Below, in pieces: positions 1-7,285 of a stretch of 64,000 nt of DNA. The position numbers and the translations under genes were made by a program. Source of the stretch: Enterococcus villorum (GTDB lineage: Bacteria > Bacillota > Bacilli > Lactobacillales > Enterococcaceae); assembly GCF_007990225.1 (NCBI RefSeq), contig NZ_BJWF01000001.1:1-64000 (forward strand), given 5' to 3'. Within the stretch, counting starts at the first letter, position 1, and each line of letters starts with the position of its first letter. Under the pieces are notes generated by a model that worked only from the letters and a program-made list of their open reading frames with translations, was not told the origin of the DNA and made no database searches.

Positions 1-1
1 C

Positions 2-376
2 GACAAAGCGGTACCGAAAAATTCCTATACGGTTACCTTAGATCCCGAGACAGAAATGGATACCTCTTCTGTAGGAACACGAACAGCCAAATTAGTCGTG
101 AAAGTAGATCGTGCTTATGGCGCTTTTTCAACCACAACCGAAGCGACTTATCATGTGGTGGAAGAAGGTGCAGCAGGTGACAATGCCACTGGAGGGGATC
201 AAGAAGGAAATGCCGACAATGATGGAGCTAATGCAGATGGCAGTGCAGACGGTAGCTTACCAAAAACCAATGAAACAAAAAATGCGACCTTTTCTATACT
301 AGGTGCTTTCCTTGTCAGTGTCGCAGGAATGACGCTATTTTGGAAACGAAGAAAAACGAATGAAGAAAAAAAATAA
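2..376 (+). CDS. C-terminal part of a sortase-anchored surface protein (partial)
   Basis: The reading frame is open from the left edge, so only about the last 124 residues are present. The visible part has a beta-rich stretch (YTVTLDPETEMDTSS), a low-complexity Gly/Asn/Asp/Ala spacer typical of wall-spanning regions, a sorting signal LPKTN, a hydrophobic segment and a basic tail (WKRRKTNEEKK). This is the layout of a sortase substrate that is cleaved and linked to peptidoglycan. The fifth position of the motif is Asn rather than the usual Gly. A strong terminator follows. The ligand or function of the missing N-terminal part cannot be judged. Confidence 0.85.
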   Translation, partial: DKAVPKNSYTVTLDPETEMDTSSVGTRTAKLVVKVDRAYGAFSTTTEATYHVVEEGAAGDNATGGDQEGNADNDGANADGSADGSLPKTNETKNATFSILGAFLVSVAGMTLFWKRRKTNEEKK

Positions 377-421
377 GTCGTTTGTTCTTTTAGAATGAAC
401 TTGTTCGTCTCGTTAATTTCT

Positions 422-458
422 AAAAAACACGCAATCTTAATGGATTGCGTGTTTTTTA
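422..458 (+). terminator. Intrinsic terminator after the surface protein gene
   Basis: A 15-bp stem (422-436 with 443-457) with a 6-nt loop ends in a T run. The mirrored A run also allows use on the minus strand. Confidence 0.85.
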
Positions 459-669
459 TTTTTTTATAGAGCAAAACCAATAGGATACACTAGACAACAA
501 TTAAATGGCATGTTTTCACTCATTTATTTCATTTTTTACTCTTTTTTAAAATTTATCCTCTTGCTAAGAAAATCGTTGAATATTTCACAAATATGATCAA
601 TTGCAGAAGCAAGGTGAAAAAGCTACTAGGCACATGATCAATAAAAAGAAATAGAAACAAAATCATTAA

Positions 670-887
670 AAAAATGAACGAACGCCTTTTCTGTTTCAGA
701 AAAGGCGTTCTAACGAATCAATATTATATTCTAAAGCTGTAAAACTATTACTAAAAATCCATTATTTCTCATTTAAACAATGTATTCCCTAACCACTAAT
801 ACATCCTTGTAACCCTGAAGTTACGCCAGTGGGATTAAATTTCATCAAAATAAATGAAAGTGTCGCATAAAATACTTATCGTAATAC
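670..887 (-). ncRNA. Candidate small RNA divergent from the agr-like locus
   Basis: On the minus strand an extended -10 element (TGATATACT, plus positions 892-900) is followed about 180 nt later by a perfect 14-bp hairpin (680-693 with 697-710) and a T run (A run at 668-674 on plus). Together they outline a transcript of about 215 nt with no normal gene. It contains a GTAAC/GTTAC hairpin and an 18-codon reading frame (MKFNPTGVTSGLQGCISG) without a clear ribosome site. No good -35 is seen. The existence of the RNA is an inference from the promoter-terminator pairing. Confidence 0.35.
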
Positions 888-989
888 ATTAAGTATATCA
901 TAATTTATAAAAAAAATATATTTTCCAGCATAACAATTATCAAAAAATAAAAATAACTTTTTTATGTACTCCCAAAACTTCGTGAAATA

Positions 990-998
990 TGCTACAAT
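990..998 (+). promoter_or_regulatory. Extended -10 promoter candidate for the agrC-agrA transcript
   Basis: The sequence TGCTACAAT (TG at 990-991, TACAAT at 993-998) is a good extended -10. The -35 region is poor. Transcription from here would give a leader of about 225 nt before the kinase gene, with a G-rich stretch at 1013-1020 that resembles a ribosome site but is followed by no obvious start codon. Confidence 0.4.
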
Positions 999-1230
999 CC
1001 CTTTAGAAAAAAAGGGGGGACAATTATCCATCGTTTAAAAATATTTTTAACAACTAGTTAGTGGTAAAAGAAATAACAAATTATTTAGTTAGCTAAATAA
1101 ATGACGATAGATGAAGAATCAGTGGAACAATCATTTCAGAGTATAAAGGATTTCAAAGTATGTTAGTCGATATTTTTGAGTGTTTTTACTCTTGCCTATC
1201 CGGCAAAATAAGTTGTTAGGGGTATTAAAT

Positions 1231-2505
1231 ATGAGTTTAGAATTATTAATTATTATGCTAGTCCAAGTTGGTAGCATTACTTTAGGTGTCGGGTTTTTAG
1301 CGGATTTACTTCAAAGTAAAAGCTATTTGTTTTTTTGTTTAACAAGCACTTGTGTTTATTTGTTCTTGTATGATCACATCGACATCGTTGCCTCTATTCT
1401 TTTATGGAGTACGTTATGTTTGATTATTTATTTTATTAAAAATAATGGTCATATTGCCTTTTTTTATCCTTCACTTACCTTATTTATTTATATTTTTTCA
1501 GATAGCCTTTCGGATTACCTTTATAGCGTATTTGATTTGTCGTTAAGCATCTTTAGGCAATTTGCTTTTGGTGTTTGTTATTTTTGGATCATAACGTATT
1601 GTATAAAAAAGTTTCTTTTAAAAAGAATAGTTTATGAGGAAGAGCGCTTAAAAATTGCTTCTTATATTTTCGCTTTTACAACCGTTATTTATTTTTCCAT
1701 CATTTGTGCAGATCGGTTTCCTATTTTAAAGAGACATATCGCCATAGCGAATGAATTATTTATGATCATTTATGGTGTTATGTCAACGTTAATCTTTATT
1801 ACATTATTATGGATGAAGAAAAAGGAATTTGAAACTAGGGAACAACAAAAAGACTTGCAACACTTAATCGAACATAGTGAACAGATTGAAAAAAGTTATG
1901 CAGAATTATTGAAATTCAAGCACGACTATAAAAATATTTTGATTTCTCTGGAAGATTATATTCAGACCAATGACATGGAAGGCTTACAAACTTATTTTTA
2001 TAAAAGTATAAAAGCAACAGAAACTATTTTTGATAAAAATAATCTTCACATGTCTTCGATATCAAACCTTAAAATCAAAGAGCTAAAAAGTATTATCCTA
2101 AGTAAATTATATATGGCAAGTCAAAAAGGGGTAGAAGTCAGGGTAATGATCCCAGAAATCGTTACTCACATTGACCTTCCTGCGATTACATTAGTACGTA
2201 TGTTGGGGATTATATTGGATAACGCCATTGAAGAATCGGAATTGATCGTCGAGCCTAAAATAGATTTGATGATTTTGAAAAAAGAAAAGCATCATAGCAT
2301 TATATTGATTAATCAATGCCGCCCTAATATGCCCAAATTACATGAAATCAAACAAATCAACTTCACGACTAAAAAAGGAAATCAAGGGTTAGGATTAACC
2401 AATTTAGATGAACTGGTACGTTCAAATAGAAATGTCTATTTAGAAACAGAAATAGCAGAGAAACAATTCACACAAATTATTACGGTTCAAGAAAAGAGGG
2501 AATAG
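1231..2505 (+). CDS. agrC: AgrC/FsrC-like sensor histidine kinase
   Basis: A 424-residue membrane kinase expected to sense the extracellular cyclic peptide made by the downstream AgrBD pair. Residues 1 to about 195 hold six or seven hydrophobic segments (the peptide-sensing domain). A helical linker leads to the H-box with His231 (FKHDYKNILISL), then a GHKL ATPase domain with an N-box (LDNAIEES, Asn331) and a G-box (GNQGLGL, around 383-389). This is the architecture of the HPK10 peptide-pheromone kinases AgrC, FsrC and LamC. The ATG at 1231 is chosen because AGGGG lies 8 nt upstream; a GTG at 1180 would add 17 residues. The response regulator begins 2 bp after the stop, so the two are co-transcribed. 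Confidence 0.9.
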   Translation: MSLELLIIMLVQVGSITLGVGFLADLLQSKSYLFFCLTSTCVYLFLYDHIDIVASILLWSTLCLIIYFIKNNGHIAFFYPSLTLFIYIFSDSLSDYLYSVFDLSLSIFRQFAFGVCYFWIITYCIKKFLLKRIVYEEERLKIASYIFAFTTVIYFSIICADRFPILKRHIAIANELFMIIYGVMSTLIFITLLWMKKKEFETREQQKDLQHLIEHSEQIEKSYAELLKFKHDYKNILISLEDYIQTNDMEGLQTYFYKSIKATETIFDKNNLHMSSISNLKIKELKSIILSKLYMASQKGVEVRVMIPEIVTHIDLPAITLVRMLGIILDNAIEESELIVEPKIDLMILKKEKHHSIILINQCRPNMPKLHEIKQINFTTKKGNQGLGLTNLDELVRSNRNVYLETEIAEKQFTQIITVQEKRE

Positions 2506-2507
2506 TT

Positions 2508-3251
2508 ATGTTAAAAATATTTGTTTGCGATGATGAATTTGTCTATCGAAATAGAATAACAAATATGGTAAAAAATTATCTTTTAATGAAAGATTATGAC
2601 ATTCGTTTTCAGTTGGCTACTGACGACCCGTTAGCTATTTTATCTTATATTTCAGAAAATAAAACTGAAGGAATTTATTTTTTGGATATTGATTTAAACT
2701 CCTCTTTAAATGGGATTGAATTAGGAGAAAAAATTAGAGAATACGATCCTGCAGCAAAAATTATTTTTGTGACATCCTATACTGATTTAGCATATTTAAC
2801 TTTTATATATAAGGTCGAAGCACTAGATTATATCGTTAAAGATAACGTAGAAACTCTTCAAAAAAAGGTTACAGAATGTATCGATATTGCATTAAAACGG
2901 TACCTTAACACAGCGCAAGAAGTAAGACCACAGATTTTGGTGAAAAGTGGTCCGATCAATATCAAATTATATGTAGATGAAATCTTATATTTTGAATCCA
3001 GTCCAACACCTCATAAATTAATTATTCATTTAGACAATCGGATGATTGAATTTTTGGGGAAAATTAAAGAGGTAGAAGCAATCAATGATCATTTTTGTCG
3101 TTGCCATCAATCATTTGTTGTGAATTTATTAAACATTAAAGAAATCAATAAAAAAGAAAGAATCATCACCATGAAGAATGGCTCTAAATGCTTCATTTCA
3201 ACCAGGCATTTAAAAAAAGTAGTAAAACATTTTGAAGAAATGGGAAAATGA
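2508..3251 (+). CDS. agrA: AgrA/FsrA-like LytTR response regulator
   Basis: A 247-residue response regulator, partner of the kinase encoded 2 bp upstream. The receiver domain covers residues 1 to about 125, with the acidic pair Asp8-Asp9, the phospho-acceptor Asp60 in FLDIDL, and Lys111. The C-terminal LytTR DNA-binding domain covers about 142-245 (ILVKSGPINIKLYVDEILYF to the end). LytTR regulators usually bind two short direct repeats spaced about two helical turns apart. Such a repeat (TGCACTTTTGA twice, 21 bp apart) lies just downstream in front of agrB, so direct autoinduction of the peptide genes is likely. That target is inferred. Confidence 0.9.
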   Translation: MLKIFVCDDEFVYRNRITNMVKNYLLMKDYDIRFQLATDDPLAILSYISENKTEGIYFLDIDLNSSLNGIELGEKIREYDPAAKIIFVTSYTDLAYLTFIYKVEALDYIVKDNVETLQKKVTECIDIALKRYLNTAQEVRPQILVKSGPINIKLYVDEILYFESSPTPHKLIIHLDNRMIEFLGKIKEVEAINDHFCRCHQSFVVNLLNIKEINKKERIITMKNGSKCFISTRHLKKVVKHFEEMGK

Positions 3252-3273
3252 GCATGTTATCACACCTGAATAA

Positions 3274-3305
3274 TGCACTTTTGATTAAATAACGTGCACT
3301 TTTGA
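3274..3305 (+). promoter_or_regulatory. LytTR-type direct repeat (likely AgrA operator) before agrBD
   Basis: The 11-mer TGCACTTTTGA occurs at 3274-3284 and again, identically, at 3295-3305, exactly 21 bp apart. A -10 box TATAAT lies at 3335-3340 and the -35 position (about 3312-3317) is poor, as expected of an activator-dependent promoter. Spacing and position match those known for LytTR regulators such as AgrA, ComE and FsrA. Confidence 0.75.
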
Positions 3306-3334
3306 GAAAAACACCTACACTCCAAAAAAATAAC

Positions 3335-3340
3335 TATAAT
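3335..3340 (+). promoter_or_regulatory. -10 box of the agrBD promoter
   Basis: A perfect TATAAT about 30 bp downstream of the second half of the direct repeat and 25 bp before agrB. It would give agrBD a transcript separate from agrCA. Confidence 0.6.
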
Positions 3341-3364
3341 ATTGGTTAAAGGGAGCGATGCAAA

Positions 3365-3946
3365 ATGTCAGAAGAATATACTTCTCTAGAAGAAAGAATC
3401 TCAAGAAGTATCAGTAAAAAATTTGGAATGAAACTGCAACTTTCTGAGCTTGATACAGCAAAAATGGAATATGGGTTATCTATTCTGTTGGTTGATGCAT
3501 TTAAATTACTATTTATTTATGCAAGTGCATTCATACTTCATATTGTTCCAGAGGTTTTTATGACACATTTATCGTTTGTCATGCTTAGAAGAACAACGAA
3601 AAGTTACCATGCCAGCAATAGTACAATATGTACGGTACTAAGTATTTTTTTCCTTGTCTTTTTATCGTTTTTAGCCACCCATTTTGAACTAAATACTACA
3701 CGAAGTGCTTTTGCAATTATCACATTCATACTTTGTGGCGTGTTGGGGATGAAAGGGCGAGCTATCACACAAAAACGAGTGAATTTTTTTTACAATGGAA
3801 AGATACGAATGGTTTGTGTAGGTTTCTTTCTAATGGGGATTGGCTTGATCCAACCGAGTGATCAAATCAGAACTTTGATATTTTTAGGCATGGCCGTTGC
3901 GACCTTTTTAATGTTTCTTCAAAAAAGAAAGGATGAAGTAAAATGA
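3365..3946 (+). CDS. agrB: AgrB-like accessory gene regulator peptidase
   Basis: A 193-residue integral membrane cysteine endopeptidase expected to remove the C-terminal tail of AgrD and form the thiolactone. The catalytic pair is visible as His82 and Cys89 (SYHASNSTIC, His-x6-Cys, the same spacing as His77/Cys84 of S. aureus AgrB). Several hydrophobic segments follow. The usual Gly before the His region is replaced by Lys-Ser-Tyr, a mild variation. The start is supported by GGGAGC upstream. The stop overlaps the agrD start (ATGA at 3943-3946), so translation is coupled. Confidence 0.92.
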   Translation: MSEEYTSLEERISRSISKKFGMKLQLSELDTAKMEYGLSILLVDAFKLLFIYASAFILHIVPEVFMTHLSFVMLRRTTKSYHASNSTICTVLSIFFLVFLSFLATHFELNTTRSAFAIITFILCGVLGMKGRAITQKRVNFFYNGKIRMVCVGFFLMGIGLIQPSDQIRTLIFLGMAVATFLMFLQKRKDEVK

Positions 3947-4101
3947 TCAAAAAATTAAAAGGACAAAAATTTAACTTATTACAAATGATTGCTACAGTAG
4001 CGATTGCCGTAGCAACACAAGCACTAGCACTTCAAACTCCTTGTACTGTAGCAGTTTACGAACCAAAAGTACCTGAAGCATTAAAAAAAGAAATGAAATA
4101 A
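3943..4101 (+). CDS. agrD: AgrD-like autoinducing peptide precursor
   Basis: A 52-residue precursor in the three-part AgrD layout. Residues 1 to about 30 form a basic then hydrophobic amphipathic leader. The centre is QTPCTVAV with the only Cys (Cys34). The tail is YEPKVPEALKKEMK, an acidic/Pro-rich AgrB recognition segment. Comparison with Listeria AgrD (ACFMFV then YESK) and L. plantarum LamD (CVGIW then FETK) predicts AgrB cleavage after Val38 and a five-residue thiolactone ring Cys34-Val38 (CTVAV), with a short N-terminal tail of unknown length. It overlaps agrB by 4 bp and is followed by a strong terminator. Confidence 0.88.
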   Translation: MIKKLKGQKFNLLQMIATVAIAVATQALALQTPCTVAVYEPKVPEALKKEMK

Positions 4102-4114
4102 ACCTCTTATAAAA

Positions 4115-4153
4115 AAATAAGGCTAAAGTCTGCGGACTTTAGCCTTATTTTTT
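4115..4153. terminator. Bidirectional terminator between agrD and a convergent small gene
   Basis: A perfect 16-bp stem (4115-4130 with 4135-4150) and a 4-nt loop, with an A run on one side and a T run on the other. It ends agrD on the plus strand and the 57-residue gene on the minus strand, whose stop codon lies inside the stem. Confidence 0.92.
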
Positions 4154-4318
4154 ACGATAATTTTGGAATAATAAAACAAAAATGAAAAAGAATAGTGATT
4201 CCCACAAGGTAGTGGTCCAACTAAATTCTTTAGAAATACCAAAAAATAAATTTCCCGCATTTGAAACAAGTAGATAAAGCAACGTAGTTACCGTTGCATA
4301 AAAGAATCTTTTTAGCAA
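4145..4318 (-). CDS. Small two-helix membrane protein convergent to agrD
   Basis: A 57-residue reading frame with a TTG start preceded by GAGGTG at 7-nt spacing; an in-frame stop lies just upstream, so no longer form exists. The product has two hydrophobic helices (about 5-28 and 37-52), separated by a short polar loop with SKEFSW, and ends in a basic tail (QNYRKK). It is not a family I recognise. Its stop codon is inside the agrD terminator. A regulatory or immunity-like link to the agr locus is possible, but rests only on position. Confidence 0.6.
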   Translation of the reverse strand: MLKRFFYATVTTLLYLLVSNAGNLFFGISKEFSWTTTLWESLFFFIFVLLFQNYRKK

Positions 4319-4683
4319 GCGCCATCACCTCAGGTCTATTTTATAAGCCATTCTTTTTTTACCCAGCTTATTTTATTAAAAAGATTAAAAATCCTCTCTA
4401 TAAGTATAAATCATTTCAGAAGGAATTGAAAAGGGATTCAATGTTTTGTTCTCAAAAATAAATGATATTTAAATTGAAAGGATAAATCGAAGCTTTTCAG
4501 AAAATTCTAATAGTAATAATGATATTTTTGTAATAATAACTGAGCATTATCTTTGCATTTTTTAATGTAGACTACTATCCTTTAAATATACCCAATAGAA
4601 AAAAGCGTAAAAATGCTATTGGTTGTAGTCGTTATTTATGAATGATCCATCAAGTAGAATAGAAGATAGTAAATGTTATAGAA

Positions 4684-4713
4684 TTAATTGCATATGGTAG
4701 CGCTTTCTATAAT
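4684..4713 (+). promoter_or_regulatory. Candidate promoter and cre site of the gls24 operon
   Basis: A perfect -10 TATAAT lies at 4708-4713, with TTAATT at 4684-4689 (18-bp spacer) as a possible -35. Between them, 4694-4708 reads ATGGTAGCGCTTTCT, which fits the CcpA cre consensus with one mismatch. The rest of the 4319-4776 stretch shows no gene. Confidence 0.45.
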
Positions 4714-4776
4714 TGTGTGGGTACATCATTCTAAATAGCAAAGGTCATTACGGTCATCAGAAGTAGGAGGTGGAAA

Positions 4777-5340
4777 ATGAATAAAGGGTGGAAGATTATC
4801 GGTATTCTTGCAAGTTTATTCTTGCTGTCGGTGCTTTTAGGGGTTGCTATAATTAGCGCACCGTATATTATGCCGGAACAGTTGGAACGTTTTCGATTTT
4901 TTGTCATAACTAACTACTATATGCAACAATACCTATTTTGGACAGCTGTCGTATTTGCTATACTTGTGCTTATTTTGTTATTGGTTGTTCTTTTCTATCC
5001 AAAATCAAGAGGAACGTTTGTCTTAAAACAAAAAGACGGCAAACTAACTTTAGACAAAAAAGCCATTGAAGGTCTGGTTCGGTCACAGTTGCATGAAGAA
5101 GAGTTTGTCCGTTCACCAAAAGTACGTGTAAGATCAACAAAAAATAAAATTCACGTACATGTTAAGGGCGACTTAAAACGAACTTCTTCACTACTTGGCA
5201 AAACAAGTGCGTTGATGCGTGATGTTGAGCAACAAGTATCACGTGTACTTGGTACAGAACATCGGATTGCTGTTGCAGTTACTTACAGTGGGTATGAAGA
5301 TCATGATACTACCGATTACAAGCATTCTCGAGTGGAATAG
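4777..5340 (+). CDS. amaP: Alkaline shock response membrane anchor protein AmaP
   Basis: A 187-residue membrane protein with two N-terminal hydrophobic segments (about 8-30 and 50-75) and a soluble domain related to Asp23/Gls24 (about 85-187). In staphylococci AmaP tethers Asp23 to the membrane. The ribosome site AGGAGGT lies 7 nt before the ATG. It leads the operon amaP-DUF2273-gls24-glsB with intergenic gaps of only about 12 bp. Confidence 0.88.
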   Translation: MNKGWKIIGILASLFLLSVLLGVAIISAPYIMPEQLERFRFFVITNYYMQQYLFWTAVVFAILVLILLLVVLFYPKSRGTFVLKQKDGKLTLDKKAIEGLVRSQLHEEEFVRSPKVRVRSTKNKIHVHVKGDLKRTSSLLGKTSALMRDVEQQVSRVLGTEHRIAVAVTYSGYEDHDTTDYKHSRVE

Positions 5341-5352
5341 GAGGGCCTAATC

Positions 5353-5541
5353 ATGAAAGAGTTATTTTCAGCATACAAGCTCCCTATTATCTTCGGGGGA
5401 CTTGGATTATTACTAGCAATTCTATGGATAACAGTCGGATTTTTTAAAACATTACTGCTTTTAATTATGACTGCTATTGGGATAGGAATTGGTTTTTATC
5501 TGAAAGAAACAAAGATGTTAGACCATTATTTTAAATCTTAG
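5353..5541 (+). CDS. DUF2273 small membrane protein of the Gls24 operon
   Basis: A 62-residue protein with two hydrophobic helices (about 10-28 and 30-50) and a short charged C-terminus (KETKMLDHYFKS). It matches the DUF2273 protein that sits between amaP and asp23/gls24 in Gram-positive bacteria. It starts 12 bp after amaP with its own ribosome site (GGAGGG). Its role is unknown; membrane assembly of the Gls24 complex is a reasonable inference from conserved order. Confidence 0.85.
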   Translation: MKELFSAYKLPIIFGGLGLLLAILWITVGFFKTLLLLIMTAIGIGIGFYLKETKMLDHYFKS

Positions 5542-5553
5542 GGGGAAATGAAC

Positions 5554-6096
5554 ATGGAAAACAAATCAATCAATCCTGTAAACACAACAACTGAACACAA
5601 CCATATTGAAAGAGGCGAATTGACTTACGAAGACAAAGTCATTCAAAAGATTATTGGATATGCCTTGAAAGATGTGGATGGCTTATTAACTCTTGACGGA
5701 GGATTCTTCTCAAACATTGCTGAAAAATTAGTGAACACAGACAACGTCACTGCAGGCATCAACGCCGAAGTTGGGAAAAAACAAGTTGCTGTTGATTTAG
5801 ACGTAGTCGTTGAATATGGCAAAGATATCGAAAATATCTATGACCAAATCAAAGAATTAATCAGCACTGAAGTAAATGAAATGACACATTTGGATGTTAT
5901 TGAAGTAAATGTGAATGTAGTAGACATCAAAACTCAAGAAGAATATGAAAAAGATCAAGAAACTGTACAAGACAAAGTAACTGGTGCAGCTAAATCAACT
6001 GGTCAGTTTGCTTCAAAACAAACAGATAAAGCCAAAGCAGCAGTCAATAAAGGTACACAAAAAGTAAAAGAAAATAATGAACCACGTGTACAGTAA
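5554..6096 (+). CDS. gls24: Gls24/Asp23 family general stress protein
   Basis: A 180-residue cytoplasmic protein with an Asp23/Gls24 domain over about residues 15-130 (GELTYEDKVIQKIIGYALKD at its start) and a long charged helical tail rich in Lys, Gln and Thr. Gls24 proteins are starvation, bile and envelope-stress proteins of enterococci. The ATG at 5554 is preferred over 5548 because GGGGGA at 5541-5546 is correctly spaced only for the former. Confidence 0.9.
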   Translation: MENKSINPVNTTTEHNHIERGELTYEDKVIQKIIGYALKDVDGLLTLDGGFFSNIAEKLVNTDNVTAGINAEVGKKQVAVDLDVVVEYGKDIENIYDQIKELISTEVNEMTHLDVIEVNVNVVDIKTQEEYEKDQETVQDKVTGAAKSTGQFASKQTDKAKAAVNKGTQKVKENNEPRVQ

Positions 6097-6151
6097 ACAG
6101 TAAATAGAAAAGATAAAAAAACGTAGTAGAAAGAAATAGGAGGAATTTAAA

Positions 6152-6394
6152 ATGGGATTTATTTGGTCATTAATCGTTGGTGGTATTATCGGAGCAATTG
6201 CAGGAGCTATTACAAATAAAGGTTCTTCAATGGGAATCATTGCAAATGTAATCGCTGGTTTAGTTGGTTCAGCAATTGGACAAGCTTTACTTGGTACATG
6301 GGGACCAGTCATTGGTGGTATGGCAATTGTTCCTTCATTAATTGGCGCAATTATTTTAGTCTTAATCGTATCATTCTTTGCTCGTAAATTATAA
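6152..6394 (+). CDS. glsB: GlsB/YeaQ/YmgE family stress membrane protein
   Basis: An 80-residue, very hydrophobic, Gly-rich protein with three helices. The motif WSLIVGGIIGAIAGAI and the repeated small-residue helices are typical of the GlsB/YeaQ (transglycosylase-associated protein) family. The ribosome site AGGAGG is well placed. It lies 55 bp after gls24 and closes the operon before the terminator at 6490. Confidence 0.88.
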   Translation: MGFIWSLIVGGIIGAIAGAITNKGSSMGIIANVIAGLVGSAIGQALLGTWGPVIGGMAIVPSLIGAIILVLIVSFFARKL

Positions 6395-6489
6395 GAAACG
6401 ACTAAGAGCCTCTCTGGTTGAAAAACCAATAGAGGAACTAAAAGAATTTTAGTTTAGTGATTATAATTGAATGCAAGAAAAAGATGGAG

Positions 6490-6519
6490 AAGCTGAGGCG
6501 ATGATGCCTCAGCTTTTTT
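6490..6519 (+). terminator. Terminator of the gls24 operon
   Basis: A 10-bp GC-rich stem (AAGCTGAGGC with GCCTCAGCTT), 6-nt loop and T run. The IS200 element starts just after it. Confidence 0.9.
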
Positions 6520-6539
6520 GTTATTGTCTTTAGACCTAG

Positions 6540-7285
6540 TTGAGCTCGCAAAGCGAGTGAAACATAAAACCACCTGCTATGCGGGTGGGGAATAAAGGGG
6601 TTCTACCAAAAAGCCCTTCAAGTCGTTAAAATATGATTGTTCAGGCCATATTGATAACGAAAGGAAGGGATAAGAAATGGCTACTAAAGCAAATAGTTTA
6701 GCCCATACAAAGTGGCTATGCAAATACCACATTGTATTCACACCAAAGTATAGAAGAAAAATCATTTATAATCAATATCGATCAAGTATTCAAGAGATTA
6801 TCAAACGATTATGTAAATATAAAGGAGTAGAAATATTGGAAGGGCACATGATGCCAGATCACGTTCATCTATTATTGAGCATTCCACCTAAAATAAGTGT
6901 GTCCAGTTTTATGGGCTATCTAAAAGGAAAAAGTGCGTTAATGATTTTTGACAAACATGCGAATTTAAAATATAAATTTGGGAACCGACATTTTTGGGCA
7001 GAAGGGTATTATGTCAGTACAGTGGGATTGAATGAAGCGACCATAAGAAAATACATTCAAGAACAAGAAAAACATGATATAGCACTAGATAAATGGAGCG
7101 TTCGAGAATACGAAGACCCTTTCAAGGGTTAGAGAGTAATACAAATACCTTTTTAAAGGTGGGCAAAAGTGGCAAAGGCAATATGGCTTGAACATGAAAT
7201 GAGAGAGCCAGCGTCTTTAGGCGCTGGCCGGTGTTAAGGGCTTATAGCCCTGGTGCAAACCACCCTTTTGAAGGGGGGGTTATGA
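6540..7285 (+). mobile_element. IS200/IS605-family element (tnpA only)
   Basis: An IS200-type insertion of about 0.75 kb with one gene, the Y1 transposase, and no tnpB. The subterminal hairpins expected of the family are present: a left one at 6570-6588 (CCACCTGC with GCGGGTGG) and right-side hairpins at 7207-7228, 7237-7251 and around 7263-7280. There are no inverted terminal repeats and no target duplication, as usual for this family. The exact ends are estimated. It sits between the gls24 terminator and the next gene and interrupts nothing recognisable. Confidence 0.75.
6677..7132 (+). CDS. tnpA: IS200/IS605-family Y1 transposase TnpA
   Basis: A 151-residue HUH-superfamily single-strand transposase. 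The HUH motif is His62-Val-His64 (DHVHLLLS) and the nucleophile is Tyr126 in IRKYIQEQE. The length is normal for IS200 TnpA and the gene looks intact. The ribosome site GGAAGGGA is 8 nt from the ATG. The family moves circular single-stranded intermediates by recognising the end hairpins. Confidence 0.93.
   Translation: MATKANSLAHTKWLCKYHIVFTPKYRRKIIYNQYRSSIQEIIKRLCKYKGVEILEGHMMPDHVHLLLSIPPKISVSSFMGYLKGKSALMIFDKHANLKYKFGNRHFWAEGYYVSTVGLNEATIRKYIQEQEKHDIALDKWSVREYEDPFKG

Noticed and set aside
680-710. Hairpin as a plus-strand terminator
   Set aside because: No T run follows on the plus strand; the T run is on the minus side, so it was assigned to the candidate minus-strand RNA.
1054-1092. Repeated TTAGTTAG-like words upstream of agrC as a second LytTR site
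   Set aside because: The two copies are about 31 bp apart, not about 21, and are short and AT-rich. They do not resemble the repeat before agrBD.
1180-1230. Earlier GTG start for the sensor kinase
   Set aside because: There is no ribosome site, and the ATG at 1231 has AGGGG at 8-nt spacing.
6013-6429. 138-codon minus-strand frame across gls24 and glsB
   Set aside because: It is antisense to two well-supported genes, has no ribosome site and is a by-product of their codon use.
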